From NCBI GenBank assembly GCA_005772945.1, contig SXIE01000033.1:1-9341 (forward strand): a stretch of 9,341 bases of DNA. The letters are read 5' to 3'. The stretch comes from Pseudomonadota bacterium. GTDB taxonomy: Bacteria; Myxococcota; UBA9042; PHBI01. Under the pieces are notes generated by a model. It was not told the origin of the DNA and searched no databases. It saw only the letters and a list, made by a program, of their open reading frames with translations. The translations under genes were made by a program, and so were the position numbers. Below are positions 1-6,470 of this stretch, one piece after another. How positions within the stretch are numbered: position 1 is the stretch's first letter; every line of letters starts with the position of its first letter.

Positions 1-22
1 AGCGGCGCCGGGCGGCGGGGCG

Positions 23-1654
23 GTGCTCCTCCGTCGCAAGAAGCAGGACCCCGGCAGTCAGGACGCGGCGATCGATGACGCCCGCACCGTGATCGACCTC
101 GACGCCGTCGCGACGACCCGCACGGTCTTCGCCGAGGTCGCGTCGGTCCTGGCCGGCACACGCGTCGCGCCGCCTCCGGTCTGCGTGGTCGGCGTCGGCA
201 CCGTGGCGCCGGTGGCGCACGATGACCTCGGCAACGACGCGGAGACCCACCTGGCCTGGAAGCGAATCACCGAGCGCGACCCGACCGCGTGGAGCGAATA
301 CCGCATGGACGGCGCGAAGCGCCTCGCCGCGATCGCCGACGCCGAGCGGCGGATCCAGCCGCATCTGACCCGCCTGCGGGAACCGCGCGTCTTCATCCCG
401 GTCACCGGGGAATGGCTCGACGCCCACTATTTCGCCAGGGTCGAGGTCGAGAAGCGACGGGCCCACGCCGATGCCGCGGACGGTGCGTTGCGTGCCGACC
501 AGCGCCCCGATCCCCGCTTGGATCTCGACCGCCGCGCCTCGGACTTCGCGATCCTCGCCGAACTCACGAACTCGAAGGCGGTGCTCGACACGACCTTCAA
601 GATCGTGACGGGCATCCTCGATGGCGCGGGAGCCGAGAGAAAGACGTTCGACAACCACCTGCAAGCGTTGATGAGCCGCGAAAACCCTATCGCGTTCCAC
701 GAGTTTCGCGCGCTGGCGCCGCGCTCGAGCGTCCTCGATGGCCTCCAGGGTCTCGCCTCGGGCGTCAGTCTCGGCATCCAAGTCTTTAGCCTCGCGGACC
801 CCGACGAGCGCCGGAAGCTCCTGGCCGAAAAGACCACGACCATGGGCGACATCGGGCGCTTCCTGAAGGTCGAGAGCGCGATCCTGACGCTCGCGAAGAC
901 CGGCCTCGCGTTTGGGCAGTCGGTTGTTCTCTGTGTCGGGAAGATCGCCAAGAATGTCGGCTGGGTGAACGCGGCTCTGCGCAGTCGCGCGTCGGATTTC
1001 AGCAAGGCCCTCGGACACGCCGTGACGGTCGTCGACGTCGCGGCGAACGTGGCGACGCTCTTCGACTCCGACGCGACGAATGGCGAGCGCATCGAGGCCG
1101 GCACGAACGCGGCGGTGATCGGAATCGGGGCCGCCACCGAGTTGGCCGGGCCCATCGGGGTCGGGATGGCCATCGCGGTACCCCTCTTTAGCGCGCTCGC
1201 CCGGGAGGGGCACGAGGCCGCGCGCGGGCCGGTGATCGGCGCGCTTCGGGCCAAGATGTTCCCGCAGATGGAGAAGGACGCGCGCGCGGTCGTCGAGCTC
1301 GCACGCCGGTTGAGCTCGGCGGCGCGGCTCCTCACGACGACGACGGATCCGGCGCGCCGAGCGGCCCTCGAGGGCAAGCGCGCCCAGGACGAGACGAAGC
1401 TCCGCGCGGTGCTCGCGCCCTACCTCGAGGCCGTCCGCGGAACGAAGTCGACGCGCAATCCCGCCGACCCCTCGATGTACGGGCCGGCGCTCAGCATCTG
1501 GTTTCAAGCGATCGTGTGCTTCCCGCTGACCACGCACGAGGGGCACCTCGGCGCGGCGCAGACCTTCGTCGAGGTGGTCGCGCGCTGCTTCAGCCGTTCG
1601 CGCGAGCTGATCACCGAGGTCGCGGATGGTTTCGTCAAGCGGCACACCCTTTGA
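23..1654 (+). CDS. Hypothetical protein with glycine-rich hydrophobic core; 5' end uncertain
   Basis: I do not recognise this family. The GTG at 23 gives 543 residues, but the frame stays open to base 2 (upstream codons read A-A-P-G-G-G-A) and there is no convincing ribosome binding site, so the true start may lie left of the window. Residues 1-50 are charged and start with an Arg/Lys cluster (MLLRRKK). Residues 60-280 look soluble and mixed helical. Hydrophobic stretches lie at about 283-306 and 331-346, and the most striking, rich in Gly and Ala, at about 359-393. Residues 410-470 are charged and helical. The glycine-rich block resembles membrane-inserting helices or glycine-zipper segments of secreted toxins, but that is inference only. 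No catalytic motif is evident. Third codon positions are strongly G/C, so it is a real gene. It converges on the FHA gene and is probably not co-transcribed with it. Confidence 0.72.
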   Translation: MLLRRKKQDPGSQDAAIDDARTVIDLDAVATTRTVFAEVASVLAGTRVAPPPVCVVGVGTVAPVAHDDLGNDAETHLAWKRITERDPTAWSEYRMDGAKRLAAIADAERRIQPHLTRLREPRVFIPVTGEWLDAHYFARVEVEKRRAHADAADGALRADQRPDPRLDLDRRASDFAILAELTNSKAVLDTTFKIVTGILDGAGAERKTFDNHLQALMSRENPIAFHEFRALAPRSSVLDGLQGLASGVSLGIQVFSLADPDERRKLLAEKTTTMGDIGRFLKVESAILTLAKTGLAFGQSVVLCVGKIAKNVGWVNAALRSRASDFSKALGHAVTVVDVAANVATLFDSDATNGERIEAGTNAAVIGIGAATELAGPIGVGMAIAVPLFSALAREGHEAARGPVIGALRAKMFPQMEKDARAVVELARRLSSAARLLTTTTDPARRAALEGKRAQDETKLRAVLAPYLEAVRGTKSTRNPADPSMYGPALSIWFQAIVCFPLTTHEGHLGAAQTFVEVVARCFSRSRELITEVADGFVKRHTL

Positions 1655-1665
1655 GTGTCCCGCCC

Positions 1666-1698
1666 CGCAAGTCGACGGTCCGTCGGCACCGACTTGCG
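1666..1698. terminator. Convergent-gene hairpin, possible bidirectional terminator
   Basis: CGCAAGTCG at 1666-1674 is exactly repeated in inverse as CGACTTGCG at 1690-1698, giving a 9-bp stem with a 15-nt loop. The loop can form a further short stem from CGAC and GTCG. It lies in the 51-bp gap between two convergent genes, where a shared terminator is expected. No T-run follows on either strand, so it is not a textbook intrinsic terminator. Confidence 0.5.
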
Positions 1699-1705
1699 AC
1701 CAGCC

Positions 1706-3553
1706 TCAGCCGAGCACGTGGCTGATGATCGCGCGCAGCAACTCCCGCACCTCGTTCCAGCGTGGCGCGGCGCTCGTCAGCCCATCGCCGAGCGCGACCT
1801 GCGCGCGCTCGTCCCCACGTGACGCGTTGAGCTCCGGCCCGGCCCCCGGGTGCGCATGTCCGCGGCGCGAGGCGTCCGGGAAACCGGCCTGCACCAGCGC
1901 ATTCAGGAGCACGCCCAGGAACTCGGGCTCGAGCGTCGCCGGGTAGCGATCGCTCGACGCTCCCGAGTGCTGCTGGAGCTGCGCCGCGCCGTCGCCCCAG
2001 ATCGTGAGCTCGGCGCGGCCACCCGCCGCTTCCGGATCGACGAAGAGGAGCTCGAGCCCCGAATCAGGGCCCTGGAGGTGCTTGGCCCAGCGCTCGACCT
2101 GGCGACTCGCCCCCTCGGGCGCTGCAACCAGCGGGGCGCGCACGACGCGGACGACCAGGCTGCCGGCCGTGACGACGTCGCCACCCTGCAGTGCCGCCTG
2201 CGTCACGCTCTTGCCGTTCACCTTGAACGTCGCATCCCGGCGCGTCTGCATCACCTCGAGGCCCGCGTCGGTCCAGTCGAACTGGAGGTGCTCGGGCTTG
2301 AGGCCGCGCCCCTGGACGCTGATCTCGGCCGGGCCGTCGCCGGCCACGACGCAGGACTGGTCCTTGTCGAGCGTGATCGATAGGACCGCCCCGCGATCGG
2401 TCACGAACACGAGGTGCCAGGACGCCGGGCCTTCTTCGAGCGGTGCTTCGGCCGGAGCCGCCTCGGTCTCGGCGTCAGGCTCGGGCTCGCTTGCGTCCGA
2501 GGCCTCCGCGACGTCCTCGGGGAGGCCCTCGGCGATCTCCTCGCCGATCTCGTCCGCGGCCGGCGGATCGAAGTCGGCCGCCGGCTCCTCCGCCGGCGCG
2601 GCCTCCGCCTCGGCGACGAAGCAGACCCGCAACGGCACCAGCCCGAGGCGCACGACCTCCTGATCCTCCAGGACCGCGCGCGGCACGCGCTCGCCACGCA
2701 CCCACGTCCCATTGGTGCTCCCGAGATCGCGCACGACGACCTCGCCGTCGACCCACTCGAAGGCCGCGTGCATGCTCGAGATTCCGTGATCCATCAGGCG
2801 CAGATCGGCGGTCGAGCGGCGCCCGACGACCAGCGGTCGGTCGTGCGGGACTTCAACTTCGCCCTCTTGACCCCCGGCGTCGAAATACACGACGAAGCAC
2901 GCCGCCGCCGCCCCGGTGATCGCCTCGCGTGCGGCCGGCGCGGCCTGTCCGGCCGGCACCACCTCGGGCTCGTCCTCGGGCGGGATCGTGGCGGCTCGCG
3001 CGATCGTCGCCTCGGCAACCGGCGCGGGCGGAGGCACCGCGGCCGCTTTGGCGGCCTGCCCTGTAGCGCCGATCGACACGCCGAACGCGACGTCGCCACA
3101 ACGCAGCGTGTCGCCGTCGACAAACGCCGCCGAGAGCGGGATCCGCTCGTCGTTCACCCAGGTCCCGGTGTGGGTGTTCATGTCGCGCACGCGGAAGCCG
3201 TCCCCGTCGCGCGAGATGCGGCAGTGGCGGGCCGCGACGCTGGCGTCGAGGATGCGCAGTTTGGACTTCTCGCCGGCGCCGATGTCGTGGTGGTCGTCGC
3301 TGATCTCGACGACGTGATCGCGTCCGCCGAGCGTGTAGCGAAGGACGAGGGTGGGGGGCTCGGGCTTGGGTTGCTCGACCTTGCCGTCGACCGCGACCAC
3401 CACGGCTTTCACGTCCTCGGCCGACACCATGCGGGTGTCGGAGGCCCAGCCGTGGAGCCGTTTCAGGCGCTCGATGCGCTCATCGATGGCGGCGGCGCGT
3501 GCGTCCTCGTCTTCGGGCAAACCGGTGGGCAGGTGCTTGTCGGGATCGGCCAC
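1706..3553 (-). CDS. Triple FHA-like domain protein with acidic linker and uncharacterised C-terminal domain
   Basis: FHA domains bind phosphothreonine peptides, usually downstream of Ser/Thr kinases. Three FHA-like modules are visible at about residues 69-160, 219-312 and 379-472. The middle one is canonical: GRRS at 244-247, SSMH at 259-262, GSTNGT at 278-283. The first has the fold pattern but lacks the key Arg (IGAG at 91-94), Ser (A107) and Asn (T129). The third also lacks them (AGDG at 404-407, KPEH at 419-422). Residues 313-377 form an Ala/Glu/Asp/Pro-rich linker. The C-terminal 115 residues are a separate unrecognised domain. No signal peptide or membrane helix is seen, so it is probably cytoplasmic. 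The GTG start is chosen because GGAG lies 5 nt upstream; the nearby ATG is out of frame. The same-strand oxidoreductase lies 167 bp upstream. I infer a scaffold in a kinase pathway; no kinase is in the window. Confidence 0.9.
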   Translation of the reverse strand: MADPDKHLPTGLPEDEDARAAAIDERIERLKRLHGWASDTRMVSAEDVKAVVVAVDGKVEQPKPEPPTLVLRYTLGGRDHVVEISDDHHDIGAGEKSKLRILDASVAARHCRISRDGDGFRVRDMNTHTGTWVNDERIPLSAAFVDGDTLRCGDVAFGVSIGATGQAAKAAAVPPPAPVAEATIARAATIPPEDEPEVVPAGQAAPAAREAITGAAAACFVVYFDAGGQEGEVEVPHDRPLVVGRRSTADLRLMDHGISSMHAAFEWVDGEVVVRDLGSTNGTWVRGERVPRAVLEDQEVVRLGLVPLRVCFVAEAEAAPAEEPAADFDPPAADEIGEEIAEGLPEDVAEASDASEPEPDAETEAAPAEAPLEEGPASWHLVFVTDRGAVLSITLDKDQSCVVAGDGPAEISVQGRGLKPEHLQFDWTDAGLEVMQTRRDATFKVNGKSVTQAALQGGDVVTAGSLVVRVVRAPLVAAPEGASRQVERWAKHLQGPDSGLELLFVDPEAAGGRAELTIWGDGAAQLQQHSGASSDRYPATLEPEFLGVLLNALVQAGFPDASRRGHAHPGAGPELNASRGDERAQVALGDGLTSAAPRWNEVRELLRAIISHVLG

Positions 3554-3592
3554 GTCGTCTCCATGGCTGACGGTTGGGACCCTACAGTCTTA

Positions 3593-3602
3593 GCGAATTC
3601 GC
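3593..3602. promoter_or_regulatory. GCGAATTCGC palindrome upstream of the FHA gene
   Basis: This perfect 10-bp palindrome lies 40-49 nt upstream of the FHA protein start. Its 8-bp core CGAATTCG is also at 5456-5463, upstream of the oxidoreductase gene. I saw no other copy in the window. The AT-rich centre stands out in GC-rich surroundings. An operator role is inference. Confidence 0.3.
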
Positions 3603-3617
3603 CGGCGGACTGCACGA

Positions 3618-3656
3618 GCCTTGAATCCACGGACGGTTCGCCGTGCCTGTCAAGGC
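3618..3656. repeat. Interrupted hairpin between the oxidoreductase and FHA genes
   Basis: GCCTTGA at 3618-3624 pairs with TCAAGGC at 3650-3656, and CACGG at 3628-3632 pairs with CCGTG at 3641-3645 inside it, leaving an 8-nt apical loop. The structure lies just downstream of the oxidoreductase stop. It could end that transcript or attenuate read-through into the FHA gene. No T-run follows. One arm contains the TTGACA box listed separately. Confidence 0.35.
3625..3653 (-). promoter_or_regulatory. Candidate sigma-70 promoter of the FHA gene
   Basis: On the minus strand a perfect -35 hexamer TTGACA (3653-3648) is followed 17-18 nt later by GTGGAT/TGGATT (about 3630-3624), a poor -10. Transcription would start near 3618, giving a leader of about 65 nt. 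The -35 is good and the -10 weak, so this is only a candidate. Confidence 0.3.
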
Positions 3657-3720
3657 CTGGCGCGCCCAAAACGCGCAATTCGCTCGCCTCCGACACGTTC
3701 GCGCGCCCAATCTTGGCGCG

Positions 3721-5403
3721 TCACGCGCGGGGCCCGCCCTTGGCCGGAAGCTGGGCCATCGCGCGCTCCGCGAGTGCGGTGATCGTGAGCGACGGATTCA
3801 CGCCGGGGTTCGCCGAGACCGCCGCCCCGTCGACGACGTAGAGGCCGTCATAGCCAAACACCTGATGGCGGTGATCGATGACGCCGTCGGCCGCGCTCGC
3901 GCCCATGCAGGCGCCGCCCAGGATGTGCGCGGTCGACGGGATCCCGAAGACCGTCTCGGTCAGGATGCTCGCGGGGACGCCGCCGATTTTGTCGGCGAAG
4001 CGCTCGGCGAGATCGGTCGCTTCGGGCATCGAGGCCTTGGGCGCCTCGCCTTCGGAGATGCGCGTGGCCGCCGTCTTCTTGAAGAAGCGCCACGGGCGCC
4101 GCTTGAGCCCGAGCGCGAGCGTGCCGTCGAGCGTGCGCATATAGAGGAGGATCTGGGTGTGCTTGGCCCAGTCCCAGACGAAGAAGGCCTTGAGCCAGCG
4201 CCCGGGCTTCTTGAAGAAGCGGCGGGTCGCGCTCCACATGCGCGCGAAGAAGCCGCCCGGGCCGACGTGCGGCGAGACCATCAGGCGGAAGAAGCCGGAG
4301 CCGCGGCCGTAGCGCACGGGCTCGATGTGCGAGTAAGCGTCCGTGTGGAGGATCGAGGTGATGGCGATCCCTTCCGTCAGGTCGAGGTCGCGGCGCGGGG
4401 TGATGACGCCGATGAGCGCTTCGGAGTTCGTGCGCACGCGATCGCCGACGCGCGGCGGCAGCTTCGGGAGTCCGGCGGGGTCTTCCTTCATGCGCAGGAG
4501 GAGATCGACGGTGCCCAGCACGCCGCCCGCGAGCACGACACGGTCCGCCGTCAGCGCGAGCTTCCGGTGGCGCGCGAACCCGCGGCGCAAGACCGCTTCC
4601 ACACGGTAGCCGCCGCCCTCGCGCGGGCGCACGGCGCGCACCTCGGCGTCGGGTTGGATGCGGACGCCGCGACGCTCGGCGAGCCAGAGGTAGTTCTTGT
4701 CGAGCGTGTTTTTCGCGCCGTGGCGGCAGCCGGTCATGCACGCGCCGCACGAATGGCAGCCGGTGCGCTCGGGGCCTTCGCCGCCGAAGAACGGATCGGC
4801 GACGGTCTCGCGCGCCTTGCCGAAGAAGACGGCCACGTCGTTGGATTCGAAGTGCTCGGCGCGCCCGATGTCGGTCGCGATCTCGCGGAGCACCTCGTCG
4901 CCTTTGGTCATGCGCGGGTTCTTGGTCGCGCCGAGCATGCGCCGGGCGGTCGCGTAGTGGGGCGCGAGCTCGGTCTTCCAGTCGGCGAGCGCGCCCCAGC
5001 TCGGCGCCGTGAAGAACTCGTCGGACGGCATCGGGAGCGTGTTCGCGTAGACCAGCGAGCCGCCGCCGACGCCGACACCCGAGAAGATCGTGACGTGGCG
5101 GAAGAACGTCATCTTGAAGAGGCCGCGGAAGCCGAGCGCCGGCATCCAGAGCCAGCGCTTGAGGTTCCAGTTCGTCTTGGGGAAGTCGGCGGCGCGCAGG
5201 CGCCGGCCCTTCTCGAGGACCAGCACGGTGTAGCCTTTTTCGGCGAGACGCAGCGCCGAGACGCTGCCGCCGAAGCCCGAGCCGACGACGATGACGTCGA
5301 AGTGGGCGCCGTCGGCGACGTACTGGGTGCCGTGCGGGGCGCTGCCCAGAATGGGGCCGGCGGGCCCGTCGGAGCTGCGGGGCGGAAGGGTCGCGGAGCT
5401 CAT
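3721..5403 (-). CDS. GMC-family FAD oxidoreductase, ChoD-like (cholesterol oxidase family)
   Basis: GMC enzymes oxidise alcohols, often sterols, using bound FAD. In this 560-residue protein the N-terminal Rossmann motif is GSGFGG at 41-46, ending in an acidic residue of the strand VLVLEKG (60-66). A second FAD-contact glycine cluster is GVGVGGGS at 109-116. The C-terminal half carries the GMC signature: H493 in AHILGG and N536 in NPSLT match the His/Asn active-site pair of cholesterol oxidases. A cysteine cluster, C216-x2-C219-x2-C222-x3-C226, precedes RHGAKNTL, a stretch I recall from ChoD-like proteins; its spacing resembles a 4Fe-4S ligand set. The ATG at 5403 is preferred because GAGG lies 5 nt upstream; the frame extends to 5631, but those residues look non-coding. 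No signal peptide is visible. It is divergent from a small CxxC protein and lies upstream of the FHA gene. The substrate cannot be told; sterol is one possibility. Confidence 0.93.
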   Translation of the reverse strand: MSSATLPPRSSDGPAGPILGSAPHGTQYVADGAHFDVIVVGSGFGGSVSALRLAEKGYTVLVLEKGRRLRAADFPKTNWNLKRWLWMPALGFRGLFKMTFFRHVTIFSGVGVGGGSLVYANTLPMPSDEFFTAPSWGALADWKTELAPHYATARRMLGATKNPRMTKGDEVLREIATDIGRAEHFESNDVAVFFGKARETVADPFFGGEGPERTGCHSCGACMTGCRHGAKNTLDKNYLWLAERRGVRIQPDAEVRAVRPREGGGYRVEAVLRRGFARHRKLALTADRVVLAGGVLGTVDLLLRMKEDPAGLPKLPPRVGDRVRTNSEALIGVITPRRDLDLTEGIAITSILHTDAYSHIEPVRYGRGSGFFRLMVSPHVGPGGFFARMWSATRRFFKKPGRWLKAFFVWDWAKHTQILLYMRTLDGTLALGLKRRPWRFFKKTAATRISEGEAPKASMPEATDLAERFADKIGGVPASILTETVFGIPSTAHILGGACMGASAADGVIDHRHQVFGYDGLYVVDGAAVSANPGVNPSLTITALAERAMAQLPAKGGPRA

Positions 5404-5454
5404 GTGCACCTCGCTGCGGTCGTCCGCGGCGAGCGCGCCGAGCGCTTGCCCGCG

Positions 5455-5464
5455 ACGAATTCGT
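5455..5464. promoter_or_regulatory. ACGAATTCGT palindrome upstream of the oxidoreductase
   Basis: This perfect 10-bp palindrome lies 52-61 nt upstream of the oxidoreductase start and shares the core CGAATTCG with the palindrome in front of the FHA gene. It sits downstream of the candidate promoter at 5480-5508, where a repressor could block transcription. An operator role is inference. Confidence 0.3.
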
Positions 5465-5479
5465 GACCAAGTCAGCGCG

Positions 5480-5508
5480 ACTTTCGGTCGTTCGCGCGGC
5501 GGCGTCAA
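5480..5508 (-). promoter_or_regulatory. Candidate promoter of the oxidoreductase gene
   Basis: Minus-strand TTGACG (5508-5503) is separated by 17 nt from GAAAGT (5485-5480). The -35 matches 5 of 6 positions and the -10 only 3 of 6. It lies in the 169-bp divergent gap and would give a leader of about 70 nt containing the ACGAATTCGT palindrome. Confidence 0.3.
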
Positions 5509-5528
5509 CGGTCGTCGGGCGGAGGGTG

Positions 5529-5563
5529 TAGAATGGCGGCAGCGAATCGAGTCGATACGGAGG
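5529..5563 (+). promoter_or_regulatory. Candidate -10 box and ribosome binding site for the two-CxxC protein
   Basis: TAGAAT at 5529-5534 matches the -10 consensus at 5 of 6 positions, but no good -35 lies 16-18 nt before it. GGAGG at 5559-5563, 9 nt before the ATG at 5573, is a strong Shine-Dalgarno sequence. It decides the start of the downstream gene against the longer open frame beginning at 5291. Confidence 0.4.
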
Positions 5564-5572
5564 CGAGACGCG

Positions 5573-5890
5573 ATGGACGACGCGATGAAGCGGCGGGACA
5601 CGGCGTGCGCGGTCTGCGGGCCGATCGGCACGGGCGCGAGCGCGTTCGAGAAGGGCGGCTGGCCCGAGCAGACGGTGCTGCTGCCGGCGGCGGTCGGCGC
5701 GCTCGAGACGATCTGCGGCTGGGAGAGCGGAGGGCGCGGCGAGAAGCTCCTGCGCTGCGCCGCCTGTGGCGACCACTTCCAGTGGACGCTGAGCTACGAG
5801 TACCTGGTCGGCGGGACCGAGGACGAGACGACCCTCGCGCGCCTCTCCGAGCTCGAGGCCGACCGCTTGCGCGTGCGCCTCGGGGGTTGA
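5573..5890 (+). CDS. Small hypothetical protein with two CxxC pairs (zinc-ribbon-like)
   Basis: This 105-residue protein has two cysteine pairs, CAVC at 12-15 and CAAC at 62-65, the usual ligand layout of a zinc ribbon; C48 lies between them. After the second pair comes an aromatic stretch (FQWTLSYEYLVGG, 69-81), then an acidic segment and a helix rich in Leu, Glu and Arg at the C-terminus. I recall uncharacterised proteins with a similar tyrosine-rich EYL..GTEDE stretch in related bacteria, but I know no function. No signal peptide or membrane segment is visible. The start is set by the GGAGG 9 nt upstream. It is divergent from the oxidoreductase, with a 169-bp shared promoter region, and converges on the DUF4431-like gene 27 bp away. 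Zinc binding is inferred from cysteine spacing alone. Confidence 0.8.
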   Translation: MDDAMKRRDTACAVCGPIGTGASAFEKGGWPEQTVLLPAAVGALETICGWESGGRGEKLLRCAACGDHFQWTLSYEYLVGGTEDETTLARLSELEADRLRVRLGG

Positions 5891-5899
5891 CGTCCCCCG
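5881..5899. terminator. GC hairpin overlapping the stop codon of the two-CxxC gene
   Basis: CGGGGG at 5881-5886 and CCCCCG at 5894-5899 form a 6-bp all-GC stem with a 7-nt loop that includes the stop codon. It lies at the junction of two convergent genes and could terminate both. There is no T-run on either side. Confidence 0.35.
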
Positions 5900-5917
5900 G
5901 CGACGCCGAGGGCGCGC

Positions 5918-6355
5918 CTACTTGGCGACGACGAGCTTGGTCACCTCGACGACGATCGGCCGATGGTGGTGCGCCGTCATCTCGACGAACGATGGCCCGG
6001 TGGCGCTGACGCGCTTGCCGACGGCGCCCGCGAGGTCGACGCGCGGCCGGGCCTCGTCGCTCGCGAAGACCTGGACCTCGGGGACCGGCTTCCCGTCCGG
6101 ATCACAGACAGGCTTCGTCAGCGCGAGGACCCAGAACGGCTCCTTGCGGCCGGCCGCGTCCTCGCCGATCACCGCCGCGAGCTTGCCTTCGAAGACGGCC
6201 TCGGCGGCGCTCGTCTTGTCGGCGTCCCAGCGGAGCGGGGTGCACTTCGCCGGCTCGGGCAAGAGCGGCGGCGCCATGTTCGCACCGGCCGGCGGCACGG
6301 CGAGCTGAAAGGTGACGACGAGCCCGAGGAGCGACGCGAGCGTGATGGGTCCCAT
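5918..6355 (-). CDS. Exported DUF4431-like protein
   Basis: The 145-residue product begins with an uncharged hydrophobic segment (residues 3-20) ending in PPAGA, consistent with a Sec signal peptide cleaved near residue 25. The mature part has a small beta-rich layout: a strand at FEGKLAAVIG (55-64), FWVLALTKPVC (74-84), EVQVFAS (93-99), then GKRVSATG (113-120) and a TAHHHRPIVV motif (127-136). The order 'G.L ... W.L.L..P.C ... GK.V...G ... T.HHH.P.VV' matches what I recall of DUF4431 (Pfam), whose function is unknown. C38 and C84 could form a disulfide in the periplasm. The ATG at 6355 is preferred over an in-frame TTG 36 nt upstream, which would add an Arg-containing n-region; ribosome binding is weak for both. 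No lipobox is seen. It is divergent from the mntA-like gene, with a 115-bp gap between them. Confidence 0.75.
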   Translation of the reverse strand: MGPITLASLLGLVVTFQLAVPPAGANMAPPLLPEPAKCTPLRWDADKTSAAEAVFEGKLAAVIGEDAAGRKEPFWVLALTKPVCDPDGKPVPEVQVFASDEARPRVDLAGAVGKRVSATGPSFVEMTAHHHRPIVVEVTKLVVAK

Positions 6356-6422
6356 GCAGAGGTCTCTAACAAGCGCCGCCGGGAGGTGCAATCACGGGCC
6401 CGGTGAGCGAACGCCGCCGGGT

Positions 6423-6441
6423 GCTTGACCAAGCCTTGACC
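6423..6441 (+). promoter_or_regulatory. Palindrome and repeated CTTGACC boxes before mntA
   Basis: GCTTGACCAAGC (6423-6434) is a perfect 5-2-5 inverted repeat. The 7-mer CTTGACC occurs at 6424-6430 and again at 6435-6441, an 11-bp spacing close to one helical turn. The second copy contains TTGACC, a good -35 hexamer. A -10 at the right distance (6459-6464, GAATCT) is poor. There is no clear Shine-Dalgarno sequence before the ATG at 6471, so the message may be leaderless. Binding by MntA or the MntA-HepT complex is inference. Confidence 0.35.
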
Positions 6442-6470
6442 CGCGGCCGCCGGCGACCGAATCTCGGCGC

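Noticed and set aside
427..1377. A 316-residue minus-strand frame under the orphan protein
   Set aside because: It is Arg/Ser/Pro-rich and lies opposite a frame with much better third-position G/C use.
1706..3553. FHA protein as part of a type VI secretion system
   Set aside because: No other secretion gene is in the window, and FHA proteins have many other roles.
2414..3841. A 475-residue plus-strand open frame opposite the FHA gene
   Set aside because: It is an antisense shadow caused by high GC content; it is rich in Arg, Asp and Gly and the opposite strand has clear FHA domains.
3643..5466. A 607-residue plus-strand open frame opposite the oxidoreductase
   Set aside because: It is an antisense shadow: its product is Arg/Ala/Glu/Asp-rich and low in complexity, with no motif, while the minus strand encodes a complete GMC enzyme.
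5291..5572. N-terminal extension of the two-CxxC protein
   Set aside because: It would run antisense into the oxidoreductase; GGAGG before the ATG at 5573 sets the start.
5404..5631. N-terminal extension of the oxidoreductase to 5631
   Set aside because: The extra residues look like translated promoter DNA, and the ATG at 5403 has a good ribosome binding site and the expected distance to the FAD motif.
3848..5776. A 642-residue minus-strand open frame in another frame of the oxidoreductase
   Set aside because: It has extreme Arg/Pro/Ala composition and overlaps the true gene in a shifted frame.
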